Shown piece after piece: positions 12,501 to 23,270 of a stretch of 64,000 nt of DNA (the stretch's first letter is position 1; the number at the start of each line of letters is the position of its first letter). The stretch comes from Flaccisagitta enflata. Taxonomy: Eukaryota > Chaetognatha > Sagittoidea > Aphragmophora. Position numbers and translations under genes: made by a program. The notes under the pieces were generated by a model. That model was not told where the DNA came from. It did no database searches and saw only the letters and a program-made list of their open reading frames with translations. The stretch covers positions 70,928,001 to 70,992,000 of the forward strand of contig OZ231127.1 in the NCBI GenBank assembly GCA_965153355.1. Direction: 5' to 3'.

Positions 12501-12848
12501 CTTCAGATTTTTCGCCGTTTTCAAAACTTTCTGCCCTCTGCAAGCGCATATGCCCCATTTTGCTCACTTTTATTTTTATTTCTTTTTGCCATTTTCTTCC
12601 ACTTTCCCGTACCCGTTTGGGTGTTTGACATTTCCCCTCTCCTTTTTCAAGGATTCGCCGACGACTTTTCTCGCGGTGTTTTGATGAACGCGAATTGCGG
12701 CGGTGAAAATTGTCATCGTGGCGGCGCTTTGGGCGCTTGTCTCGGCGCCGCCGCCGCTTACAAGCCAAACGGTTCCATCGACGCCAAATGGAAACAAGGA
12801 ATTCACAGCTCGTTGCCGCATTTGAAGGATATGGGACTCGTTGACTGA
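9501..12848 (+). CDS. ADP-ribosylglycohydrolase-superfamily (crystallin J1-like) protein
   Basis: Seven exons: 9501-9639, 9807-10042, 10739-10919, 11484-11646, 11888-12053, 12298-12379, 12652-12848; 387 residues. The N-terminus (AIWGMVIADAIAMPVHWFY) matches the helix that carries the first metal-binding residues in DraG/ARH folds. The family removes ADP-ribose from proteins or metabolites using two Mg2+ ions. In the last exon the segment where ARH proteins have GGDSDT reads NANCGGENCHRGGALGACLG, so the usual Asp pair is missing and Cys/His are present. I therefore infer a divergent J1-like subfamily with altered metal chemistry or another substrate, not a standard ARH1/ARH3. Intron 2 holds a LINE 3' end. 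No targeting peptide is evident. An upstream in-frame TTG extension was not used. Confidence 0.82.
10268..10611 (-). mobile_element. LINE 3' end (truncated non-LTR retrotransposon)
   Basis: Minus-strand frame 10611-10363 encodes the typical C-terminal tail of CR1/L2/Jockey-type reverse transcriptase proteins: RKHFFTVRVVKKWNELPEEV, then a SINGFKNSYDRW-like end. Downstream on the same strand the element ends in short tandem repeats (TCTAATCTAATC, near 10272-10290), as CR1-like 3' termini do. It is strongly 5'-truncated and sits in intron 2 of the ADPRH-like gene. Confidence 0.8.
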
Positions 12849-13344
12849 TGGCTGAATGCTGATGGATGCATTTCCAAGCAGCAATTTGAGAAATACAATA
12901 TGAGGAGCAAATGTCGGTCAATTAAAAAAAGAAATCCGAATTTGGGCCTTGTTGATTGGTATCAGCCAATGGGCTCAGTGCTGCGGGGAAAAGAGTCGGC
13001 CAGATAAAACCTGAAATTTGCAAATTGTGGAGCACCGTCGCGTTTTATTGACTGGCACCCTCAATGATTTTGAAAATGAAATATTGAAACTATTCCTCGA
13101 TTCATAGAAAGCACTACGCAGAAGTGACTTTCTGAGACGCTTAATATGTTTGACTCTTTGAAAACCTAAACCTAGTCAGATATCGAATGTGGCATTAATT
13201 ATACAATCTGTTGGTGTGCAAGAACTGCTTAAATTATTCAATTTTGATACTCTTCTATCACGATTTTACAGATTGTTTAGTGTAAAATTTAATTTGTATA
13301 TTCCATATTTCAACTCGGATATTTATCTTTGACCACCGATCAAA
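12849..13344. other. Spacer ADPRH-like to peroxiredoxin
   Basis: An ATTAAA poly(A)-like motif is near 12920. A candidate acceptor, CTTCTATCACGATTTTACAG, ends at 13271, 74 nt before the peroxiredoxin ATG. No gene seen. Confidence 0.5.
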
Positions 13345-16300
13345 ATGGCTCAAACGTTCATCGGAAAACCCGCCCCGGACTTCAAAGGAACCGCCGTTGT
13401 TGACGGCGAATTCAAAGACATCTCTTTGAAGGTGAGATAGGGTCGCACACACCCCCCTCCCCATCAGGATCTTGTCAGAGGGTCATGAAACTTGGCGAAT
13501 ATCATTACATATTTATGATAATTGTAGTCATCTTGTAAAGGTGCATAAGCTTTTGTGGCCTACCACCTTTCAATGCCCAACCCGGTGATCATTCAAAATT
13601 GATTCTCAATTCTCTCTCCTTTTTGTGTACCAGGATTACAAGGGAAAATATTTGGTGCTCTTCTTTTACCCTCTCGATTTTACCTTCGTTTGCCCCACCG
13701 AAATCATCGCTTTTTCTGACAGGTGAATATTTCCTCATTAATGTTACACGTGTGACATATCGTCTGAGTTTCGGGTGATCGTGTTTTCAGTGCATGCTCA
13801 ACATGTCACCATAAAAACAGTATTTGAAATTCATTACCAGTAATGGCGGCTGTCGCCGTGAGGAAACAAGTCGTAAGCATTGGTCACTTTTCACCAGGTT
13901 TTTGTTTTCAGTCACTGCAAATCTTTTTATTTGTTAGATCAAATCAGGGACAATTGTATGCATTGATGGCACTGGAAATCAGAGAAAAATATGACTGAGC
14001 CAAATGAGCTAGATCAGCTAAAATGCTCAAAATCATTTGAGCAGACAACCAGCTATGCTCACTGACATGCTTTCTTGTATTTGCATGCTCAAACAAACTT
14101 AAATACACTTCTTTATTGATTCTACTGAAAATCATAAAAAATCGAAAAAAATTCAATTTGAATTTTTGTCCCCGACGAACAGTTTTTGTCGGTGGACTAT
14201 GAGATAGCCTGTTTGTGCTAGTCTGTCTGTGTGTGTGTCTGTCTGTCTGTGTAAAACCTTCTCATATCTTTTGATCCAGACTTCAGAAGTTCATGAAACT
14301 TTACCAGTGTTATTTTTATGTCAATAGGAGCTTGTGTACCAATTTTCAGAAAAATTCATAAACTTTTACTACCCTTTGCATATTATTTTTGTAGTAATAT
14401 TTAGCTGGGACTTAGGTGGTTTACATAGGTAGAGGGTAGTAAATGTTTATGATTTTTTTTTCAATTTGGTATACAAGTAGAGGGTAGTAAATAAACAACC
14501 CCTGCAAAATTCGAATTAAATCTGAAGTCTGGTTTATGAGATATTAGCTTATTTATGTAGTAGTAGGTTGCTAAGACTTTGGCAATTTACATAGGCAAAG
14601 GGTACTAAAGGTATGTGAATTTTTTTCTTATTTGGTACACAAGTAGAGGGTAGTAAATAAATAACCCCTGCAAAATTCGAATTAAATCTGAAGTCTGGTT
14701 TATGAGATATTAGCTTATTTATGTGGTAATATGTTACTATGACTTAGGCAGTTTGCATCTATAGGCAAAGGGTAGCAAAGTTATGTGAATTTTTTTTTAA
14801 TTTAGTATACAAGTAAAGGATATTGATTGAACTGCCCCTGCAAAATTTGAATTAAATCTGAAGTCTGGTTTATAAGATATTAGCTTATTAATGTAGTAAT
14901 ATGTTACTAGGACTTAGGCGATTTATATAGAGGATTGGAGTTGATGAATTCTTTTACTTGCTCTATTACATTCTGTATTACATTCTGATTTTTCTTTAAG
15001 TTTGCCATCATGGATTTCAAGATTCATCTTCAATTACTGTCATCATCTTCTACTACTGTCATCATCTTCAACTACTGTCATCATCTTCAACTACTGTCAT
15101 CATCTTCAACTACTGTCATCATCTTCAACTACTGTCATCATCTTCAACTACTGTCATCATCTTCAACTACTGTCATCATCTTCAACTACTGTCATCATCT
15201 TCAACTACTGTCATCATCTTCAACTACTGTCATCATCTTCAACTACTGTCATCATCTTCAACTACTGTCATCATCTCAACTACTGTCATCATCTTCAACT
15301 ACTGTCATCATCTTCAACTACTGTCATCATCTTCAACTACTGTCATCATCTTCAACTACTGTCATCATCTTCAACTACTGTCATCATCTTCAACTACTGT
15401 CATCATCTTCAACTACTGTCATCATCTTTAACTACTGTCATCATCTTTAACTACTGTCATCATCTTCAACTACTGTCATCATCTTCAACTACTGTCATCA
15501 TCTTCAACTACTGTCATCATCTTCAACTACTGTCATCATCTTCAACTACTGTCATCATCTTCAACTACTGTCATCATCTTCAACTACTGTCATCATCTTC
15601 AACTACTGTCATCATCTTCAACTACTGTCATCATCTTTATCTACTGTCATCATCTTTATCTACTGTCATCATCTTTATCTACTGTCATCATCCTCAACTA
15701 CTGTTATGATCTTCGATTACTGTCATCATCTTCAACTACTAACTTTTTTTGAAAAAAATTTTTGAAAATTTTTTGAAAATTTTTGAAAATTTTGTTTGAA
15801 AATTTTTTGAAAATTTTTTTTTTGAAAAACAATTTTTTTTTTTTTGAAAAATTTTTTGAAAATGTTTTTCTTCGATTTTTGTTGTCATTATCATTCATTG
15901 TTGTCATCATCATCATCCACTATTTTTATTATTATCAAGTTTTGTCATCATTAAAACAATTTTTTTTTTTCTTTTTTCCGTGAAATTGTTGTCTTGTGGT
16001 GTATCATCTCGAGTCGCGTCTACGCAACGAGAAAGCTTCAAAAATTACAGTCCCCAGTTGGGGACTGTAATTTTGAAGCTTTTTTGTAAATAAATCTTCA
16101 AAAATTCATAACGCAAAAAATATTTGCTATAGAGCATTCTGCTTGGCGCCATATGAAAGAGAATTATCTAATTTACTTACCCTATCAATTTCATTGGAGG
16201 CCACATTCGGTTGGTGGAGATGCTCAACTTCCGCATTAAATAATGAAAACCTTGTTTCTCTCGAATATGTCAAAAAGTCGAAGACTGACTTCGACTTTTT

Positions 16301-17313
16301 TCCCGACAAAAGCTCCAAGCGTCCTAGGCCAATTGCCTAACACACGAATCGGTTGATATATTGTGTTTAACAGAGTGGAGGAGTTCCGGAAGATCGGATG
16401 CGAAGTCGTGGCAGCATCGACTGATTCTCACTTTAGCCATCTCGCTTGGATCAACACGCCAAGAAAACAAGGAGGATTGGGCAGCATGAAGATCCCGTTG
16501 CTGGCAGACAAAACTTGCGACATCGCGAAAAGGTAAGTTCGGGTATGATACTGAGCCTGAGATGAGAGAGGTCATCGCACACTCGGGAACTGAACGACTG
16601 AGTAGGCCAGAAGGTGGGCTCAGTGGCATGAACCGTCTGACGCTCATTACAGGATAGATGAAAGTTTTTTACCCAATGAACCAAATAACCGATTGACAGA
16701 TCGATCCAAAGGGCGTCATTGTTGAGGTAGACGCTCCTAACACGTTCGTAATAAAGATGAAGAGACAACGCTTGTACAATCTGAATACAAGCCATTACCA
16801 GTTACTTGCCGTATTCAGGTACGGAGTGTTGAAGGAGGACGAAGGCATCGCTTTCCGCGGACTCTTCATCATCGATCACAGTCAGAATTTGCGTCAAATT
16901 ACCATCAACGATCTGCCAGTCGGCCGATCGGTTGACGAGACGCTCCGTCTCATTCAGGTATTTAGAACAGAACTATGGGGTTTGATCTACGCTTTATCAC
17001 GACCTAAGATTACTTGTTATTACACTGTACGAATAAGATAATTACAACGAAGGACAGAATAGGACAAAAGAAAGATAAGACAGAAAGCAATCCCAAAACT
17101 AAAAAGTAAGCGGAACATATAAATCGTATCATAAATCACGAGGCGTTTCAGTGAAGTCGATCGTTTTCATATTTCTATCACATCCTTCTATCACAGGCCT
17201 TCAAGTTTACGGACGAATTCGGCGAAGTTTGCCCCGCTGGATGGAAGCCTGGCGCCGAGACCATGAAGGCCGATCCAAAGCAAAGTCTGGAGTACTTCCA
17301 GAAAAATCATTAA
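13345..17313 (+). CDS. PRDX: Typical 2-Cys peroxiredoxin (PRDX1/2-like)
   Basis: Exons 13345-13431, 13634-13722, 16374-16532, 16819-16957, 17197-17313; 196 residues, the usual length of cytosolic PRDX1/2. The enzyme reduces H2O2 and alkyl peroxides with thioredoxin as reductant. Seen: peroxidatic Cys in [13 protein letters not shown] and resolving Cys in [11 protein letters not shown]. Both hyperoxidation-sensitivity motifs of eukaryotic 2-Cys enzymes are present, GGLG in [11 protein letters not shown] and a C-terminal YF in LEYFQKNH. The start [15 protein letters not shown] has no presequence, so a cytosolic site is inferred. The 2.65-kb second intron carries a 168-bp tandem repeat, a 19-bp minisatellite and a perfect hairpin. 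AATAAA lies at 17621-17626. Confidence 0.96.
14375..14930. repeat. About 168-bp tandem repeat, three units
   Basis: The phrase AATTAAATCTGAAGTCTGG recurs at about 14513, 14678 and 14848 (spacing 165 and 170). Shared flanks include AGAGGGTAGTAAAT and TTAGCTTATTTATGTAGT. The units are diverged copies in peroxiredoxin intron 2. Confidence 0.85.
15037..15735. repeat. 19-bp minisatellite in PRDX intron
   Basis: About 36 copies of ACTGTCATCATCTTCAACT, nearly perfect, with CTTTAACT and CTTTATCT variants towards the 3' end. The frame is open only because the unit has no stops. An A/T-rich (TTTTGAAAA)n stretch follows to about 15970. Confidence 0.95.
16034..16080. repeat. Near-perfect 47-nt hairpin
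   Basis: Arms AGCTTCAAAAATTACAGTCC and GGACTGTAATTTTGAAGCT meet around CCAGTTGG, with one unpaired A. It lies in PRDX intron 2 and is probably the remnant of a tiny foldback element. Confidence 0.8.
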
Positions 17314-18172
17314 GCACAATTCATTGTGCAACAAACTCAGTTATCAATTCAAAATCCCATTCGACAACTCAGTCGTGGAGCAACTTAAAGAGGGCCCTTT
17401 TTCCCTCCCCCAAGCTTCTATGAAGGGAGAGAACCAATTTTAGCTTTGAATGTCTCGGTGTGTGGTGGTTCAAGAATTGGGTAACACGCCAACCCGCATT
17501 GAAATTAACGATGGGCTATTGTGCACGTGTTCGCTTGCATTGAATCATCGGTGGAAACGGTTTTTACTTTGATTTAGATGAAAAATTTTCGGGTCGGGTC
17601 CGATTAAGAATTAAATGCATAATAAATGCCAAAAAAGTACAAGTGAATTTATTAGAGAATCAGTAGAATTGAAGGAAAAATATCAGAATTAAATCAAAGC
17701 TTACCGTTTTGACCAATTTACTGCTGATCGGTGGCATATTTCGTAGAAAGAGTTAAGTATGAGATATGAAAATGGTGAAAAAACTTTAATGATTCCATGA
17801 CTTGAAACCTCCTCAATTAATTTAGCCTCCCGTTGATCTTTTAGATGAAATTTTTCTCCATGGCTGATAGCGACTTGCATTTTTACGTCGAATCACTGTC
17901 CCCCGTCAAAAATGTGTTAAAAATTTTTCAAGTTCGTATTTATGTTAGTATCGATGGACGCTTTTACTTCGAAGAATATGATAAGCTCTTGAACCGCTCT
18001 TGATGAAATTTGGTGTTGTTCGTATTGTATCTTCGAGCCTTTTCGATCTCTATTAGTTCTTCATTTGATATCCGCAGTTGCTGGCGATGCTCTCCTTCTC
18101 ATGTTCAATTTATGAACTATTCATTCACTTTTGACTCATTTTCGTGAGTCAGTAGACACTTGGGGGGAAAAT
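17314..18172. other. Spacer peroxiredoxin to small membrane protein
   Basis: Contains AATAAA 17621-17626, a likely PRDX poly(A) signal. A candidate acceptor, CATTTGATATCCGCAG, ends at 18077, 96 nt before the next ATG. No gene seen. Confidence 0.5.
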
Positions 18173-18594
18173 ATGAAGAATTTAGAGGAATGGGCAAATC
18201 GTCTACGAAACAAAGATTGGAATCCGGTCTTTGATAGGGTACATCAAGTGACTGTTCGAATCCTCATGGGGGCCACAGTCGTTTCCGGGGCCTTTGTCGT
18301 TTATACCATGTATAAGTGGAAACAGGAAATTGACTTCCGCCAAGAGGTAAAATTGGAATGTGCTCAGAATCATTTGAGATGTTCATTACATCATATAAAA
18401 ATATCGATGCTTAAATGTTTTTGCACGTATTGAAAGCTGCATTATGCAAATGAGATTGATGCGTGTTACAGGTGGAAAACTTCCGTATTGAAGAGGATGA
18501 ACGACGCCGAAACGTGGAAGAAGGAACGCGCGAGGAGTTAAAAGATCCCACGCCAGAACTCAGAGACTCTGCTAGACAATATAAATTTAGCTGA
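18173..18594 (+). CDS. Small single-span membrane protein, unidentified
   Basis: Two exons, 18173-18346 and 18472-18594; 98 residues. The first ATG is used; further upstream only TTG is in frame. An amphipathic, basic N-terminus (MKNLEEWANRLRNKDW) precedes one hydrophobic segment at about residues 24-43 (ILMGATVVSGAFVVYTMY). A highly charged tail follows (FRIEEDERRRNVEEGTREEL), ending QYKFS. Size and layout resemble small inner-membrane assembly factors of respiratory complexes (UQCC3-like proteins have a comparable charged tail), but I cannot assign a family. The surrounding mitochondrial and redox genes make a mitochondrial role plausible, by inference only. Confidence 0.7.
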
Positions 18595-20051
18595 TTCAAC
18601 GCAAAATCGTGATCATTTCATGATGGAATTGCGAACTCTATTTGAATTCTCTTGTTCTGACGTCATCATTATTTTAAGATGAGCTCGGAACAAATGAAGT
18701 GATATTGTCAATTCCATCGCCGTCGATGAAAGATCGGTGGCCTTATTTAGAGCCCAGATCTCGATTCTCAATTCAATTTTGGTCCTTTACCGCCGTTCTT
18801 TGCGGCGTAGAGGAGAATATCGGAGTCTTAACTGATCGGCTATCGATCATCGTTATCGAATATCTCGGTCACCATGAATTCTCTTTACAGGTCAGAGCGT
18901 AATTGAACGCGAGGCCCCCTTGAAAACTGTAGCAGACCCCCTACAGCCTAGTACGTTGAAGCTAGGGGTATGATTGAGGTATCATTTGAAAGCTTATGAG
19001 AATACAAATGGCGCCATCAGAGCGTTTTTTTAGTTTTGAGCCCTGACTAAAATTACAGCACTTTAAAGGTGTAAAAATTGACTTTTTTGGGATTGTTTAA
19101 AAAAAGCTAAATTTGAAACTTTGAAGAGCTATAACTTGAGCTAGGGAACAAAATTCAAAAAACCCTCTGATGGCGCCATTTGTATTCTCATAAGCTTTCA
19201 AATGATACCTCAATCATACCCCTAGCTTCAACCTATTGGGCTGTAGGGGGTCTGCTACAGTTATCTTTCCTGAAAGTGGGGGCCTCTCGTTCAAATACGG
19301 TCTGATCTGTAATTAGTTTTAAAGAGCACACATTCTCGCAGATTAGGAGGAAATCAAGAAAAGGTAAGCTTGCGTTCCGCCATCGATTTATCTCCTCAAT
19401 TGTGTTGCCTTTATCTTGACTTCGTCTCTGTTATCTTCGCGGCGATCTCAATCTTGGGGGATTACATCGGGGATTGGTTGTTGGGAACTTAAGATGCCTT
19501 AATCTTTTTTGCCTGCAATGTTGTTATTGTTAATCAATCAATTTCATCGATCTTTTGGCGCCTGGAATCTCTATTTGTCTCTCTTGGTTTTTTTTTAAGG
19601 AAATTCTCCGAAACACATTTCCATGTTCCATCCATCAATCCCTTGGTCCGTACCTATGTCTGGACAAGCGGTTGCCATCGGATTCATCATGTGCTATATT
19701 TAGCCAAAGAAACATTGGTGTTATTGCTGATTATTGTAGTGCCGGGAGATACCGTACTAAATTCCAACATTGGTCTTTAGGTTAAAGTTGACGTGTAGTT
19801 TTTTCGACAAAACCTTTGCACATTTGATCAGACATGTGGGTTTATTTTGATTGTCAATAATCTTGGCGTCTTTGCGGGTTTGTAAGTGGCGCGTGTTGGT
19901 CGAAACTGTGAGGCATAGATGCCTATGGAACCTTAGCCGCCCACTGTATCCTTTTCGGCGTCCTTTTTTACGGCGAAGCCACATCAGACACTGGTCGATA
20001 ATCACCTCTTCCTGCTCCTCCTGCACCCCGTGTCCAAGTCCCCTCTTGAAA
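18595..20051. other. Spacer to TPMT, with a foldback element
   Basis: Holds the foldback 18892-19305. A candidate acceptor, CCAACATTGGTCTTTAG, ends at 19780, 272 nt before the TPMT ATG. This is the longest and weakest such case in the window. Nothing else recognised. Confidence 0.45.
18892..19305. mobile_element. Foldback MITE, about 414 bp
   Basis: Ends TCAGAGCGTAATTGAACG and CGTTCAAATACGGTCTGA pair. Inner arms are near perfect: GTAGCAGACCCCCTACAGCC / GGCTGTAGGGGGTCTGCTAC, and then AGCTAGGGGTATGATTGAGG through AATGGCGCCATCAGAG on both sides. The single-stranded centre is about 40 bp. A diverged half copy lies at 54241-54392. Confidence 0.9.
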
Positions 20052-21232
20052 ATGCCCGACCCTGCGGACGGCGTCTACGCGTTGGAAGATTGGAGTAATC
20101 GTTGGCGGGAAGGTCGAGCCGGTTGGCATCTCGAAGGCGTCCACAAGATGCTAGACAAATACTTCCTCCAGCGCATCGTCGACGGAAGAACGGATTTGAG
20201 GATCTTCGTCCCTTTATGCGGCAAAGCCAGAGATTTAAAGTGGATGTTTGATCAAGGTTTGTGTGGTTGTCACGTCCTGCTGTGTGAATCTAATAAGGTA
20301 GGAATGAAAAAGTTTAAAACATTGATTTCGCTGAAGGGGGATCAATGCTCTTAAACGTCAGGTTCATCAGAAAATTTAAGCTTTAGAGACTCTGTTCGCT
20401 CCTCCCATTGCTATAAAATGACAATCAAAATTCGTTTTTGCATCAGGTCATCGAATCATCGGGGTTGAATTTGACGAGACGACTGTCAAGGAGTTGTTCG
20501 AGGAATCCGGTATCGAAATTGCCAAAATCGAACAAAAGGGTGGATTACAACTCTTCGCTAGTCACGATGACAGGTACTGCGATGACGTTGCTCAACGTGT
20601 CTTGCTGGACGCTGGTTCAATTGGCACGGGTGTTGTCCTATTATTAATTGTCGCATTGTCCTTTACAGATTCAGAGTGTATCAAGGCGATTTCTTCCTCT
20701 ACAAACAAGAATTCGAATCGGAGTTAATGGATGGTATTTGGGATCGCGGGTCGCTTGTTGCGGTCAACATCGCCGATAGAGAAAAGTAATAACTCGGAGA
20801 GGCCTTCGTTGAGGATACTGAACCCTCGCAACTCTTACTTCTAAGGATCCTTTAAGTGTTCTTCTTTGAGGCAATTTAACTTGTTTGTTCTAATTTAACA
20901 TTTGTATTGTTTATAGATTAGATATTTGCTGTCATCAAAATGACTCATTTTGACATAAGCGGTATCGCATTCATGTCCTTTTCAGGTACGCCTCCATCAT
21001 CGCATCAACGATGTCCCCTACTTGTCGTTATCTTCTCGACACTTTGGAATACGACGAATCCGAATACACGGGAGTTCCTCACTCAGTGCCGGACGCAGAA
21101 ATCACTCGATTGTACGAATCAAAATGCAGGATCGAGTTAGTGGAACGAAAAGACGCTTTGGTTGATCGATGGAAGAAACAAGGACTCACCAAATTCGAGG
21201 AAAAAGTCCACTTGCTCACGCTGAGAGGTTGA
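20052..21232 (+). CDS. TPMT: Thiopurine S-methyltransferase
   Basis: Exons 20052-20256, 20447-20573, 20669-20785, 20986-21232; 231 residues, close to the usual ~245. It is a class I SAM-dependent methyltransferase that methylates thiol or selenol compounds. Seen: the N-terminal signature LEDWSNRWREGRAGWHLEGV, the SAM-binding motif I region LRIFVPLCGKARDLKWMFDQ followed by GHRIIGVEFDE, IWDRGSLVAVNIADREKYA (motif around the conserved DRG), and RYLLDTLEYDESEYTGVPHS (family consensus tail with GPP/GVP). The start has no mitochondrial presequence unless an unannotated 5' exon exists. The next gene, SOD, begins 346 nt downstream. Confidence 0.93.
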
Positions 21233-21577
21233 AGTGGTTTCGGACGTTATTTTAGGATTATACATACTTATCTTGCTACATGCTTGAATAATCTCGGCGA
21301 ATCAGGCCCTCTTATCTATTGTATGTGTCGTACGGGTATGGATTTGTCTACCAGTTTTCCTATCTTGACCTATTGCTTGTTGTTTTCGCGTTTTAATATG
21401 ATTTATTACACATAATGATGTATGGGTTCTCTATTGATTATATAACTACTTGTACATCTGTGATCGTTGTTAACCCGTTCTGTTGAACAGCCATTTAATA
21501 CGCCACCTGTCGACAAGCTTGCAAAAGAAGCTCATAAGTATTTTAAAACTTTTCAACTCAAACTATTTTTAACAAAA
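21233..21577. other. Spacer TPMT to SOD
   Basis: 346 bp without a gene or AATAAA. A candidate acceptor, TAACCCGTTCTGTTGAACAG, ends at 21490, 88 nt before the SOD start. Confidence 0.5.
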
Positions 21578-22605
21578 ATGGCGTTGAAGGCTGTTTGTGT
21601 TTTGAACGGTGAGGTGGTGAAAGGCGTGATTCACTTCACGCAAGCGGACGTCGGCGCCCCAGTCGCTGTCGAGGGAGAACTGCGCGGCCTCGCCGAAGGA
21701 CAACACGGCTTCCACGTCCACGAGTTTGGCGACAACACCAACGGCTGCACTTCCGCCGGCGGACACTTCAATCCTCATGGGAAGACCCATGGCGCGCCCG
21801 TGGACGAAGTCAGACACGCCGGTGATCTGGGAAATGTCGAAGCCAATGCCGAAGGCGTAGCCAACGTCAAGATTCAAGACGCTGCAATCTCACTCGCCGG
21901 TGAGTCAATTGCATCTTGTCTTTAGTCTAAGAAATTTGACTAGGCCTACTAATCAAAAAGAATGCCAGCTTATTACTTGGCAGAGAAATCTTCATGATTT
22001 TAAATGACCTGCGGCCTGCCGCTGCCAGCCTGAAAAGGAACATTTCAGCTTCCCTTGCGTTTTAACTTGTATTTCCTGTGAAAGAAAAAAAGTCGCAAAC
22101 TATTGGGCAATATTATTGTCAATCCTGGCATGGTCACTCATCGTGTCAGTAAATCGATGTTCATGTCAGGTTGGGTCTTTCGGATTTCGTGAGAGAGAGT
22201 GACATCGGTGAATCGAGAGCAGAAGGCATTGGAGAGTTGCGGAAGATGATGAAGAGCGAACAGATGTGGTGATGATTACTTAAATAGGGGGGACAACTTT
22301 ATGAAAATGAATCAAGTGATGTTAGATACTAACCACTGCTATCGTCTCAATCATGATTCTCGACTTTTTAATCTATTTTACGCGATAGTATTCTTTGTTT
22401 GCCCATTGCGCTGTGTTCAGCTGGTCTTTGGCACAGTAAAGATCTCTTGTCTCTGCCCCTGACAGGTCCCTTGTCCATCATCGGGCGGACGGTGGTTGTT
22501 CACGCGGACATCGACGATCTCGGCAAAGGCGGTCACGAGCTCAGTCTCACCACCGGAAACGCCGGCGCCAGACTCGCTTGCGGCGTCATCGGAATCTGCA
22601 AATGA
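21578..22605 (+). CDS. SOD1: Cu/Zn superoxide dismutase
   Basis: Two exons, 21578-21899 and 22466-22605; 153 residues, the standard cytosolic SOD1 length. It dismutates superoxide to O2 and H2O2, which the peroxiredoxin upstream could then remove. All copper and zinc ligands are seen: GFHVHEFGD (two His), [12 protein letters not shown] (bridging and zinc His), RHAGDLGN (His and Asp) and [14 protein letters not shown] (copper His). The structural disulfide Cys pair is in NGCTSAG and RLACGVIG. No signal peptide. It is followed head-to-tail by a second SOD gene 666 bp downstream. Confidence 0.97.
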
Positions 22606-23270
22606 GTCAACTGCGACGTCTTTGCAATCTGCTAATGAGGGCGTTGATTTGACATAACTCTCAGACTCGGGTTTTAATGAGTGGGTTACACTGTGAACAA
22701 GGAACCCTCGGTGATTTTGAGCCATATTATTACTAATTGGCATTATAAATACACACCAGTGCGTAGAGGTGGTAGTGAGCGTCACATGTTCTCCGCTCAT
22801 ATACCCATAAATCATCCCAGTCGCTAAATTATGACTAAGTAGGCGTTTGACTCGAATCAATACTTGAGGTAACAATCAAATGTTAAGCCTGTTGAGCCTG
22901 TGGTAAAATTGTTCCCTCTGTGATAGTGTGTTTGAATATTATCTACATGGTGATCCACCCTTAGCGCTGACGAGTAGAATCTTTTTTATTTCATCAATTA
23001 GGTTTGCGATATCTCACCTTTTGTGTACCGTATCTGGTTTTAATGGTGATTGTCTTTGTGGGTTATGTTAATTCCAAGTTTGTAGTTTTGATGAAACTTG
23101 TGCATTGAATTGAGTTATACGTTGCCTCCTTACTGGTTCTCGACAGGTCTTAAACATAATCTGTGTGAAGTAGAAGAAAACGTTAAAAGACAATCGTTTG
23201 AATCACAGTCCAGTAACAAGCTCATTTAACATAAATTCAATTGTCAAAAGAAATCTTCACTATAATAAAA
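22606..23270. other. Spacer between the two SOD genes
   Basis: No gene seen and no AATAAA. A candidate acceptor, CCTTACTGGTTCTCGACAG, ends at 23146, 125 nt before the second SOD start. Confidence 0.5.

Noticed and set aside
15002-15709. 235-residue frame with FNYCHH/STTVII repeats
   Set aside because: 19-bp minisatellite inside a peroxiredoxin intron; every frame lacks stops.
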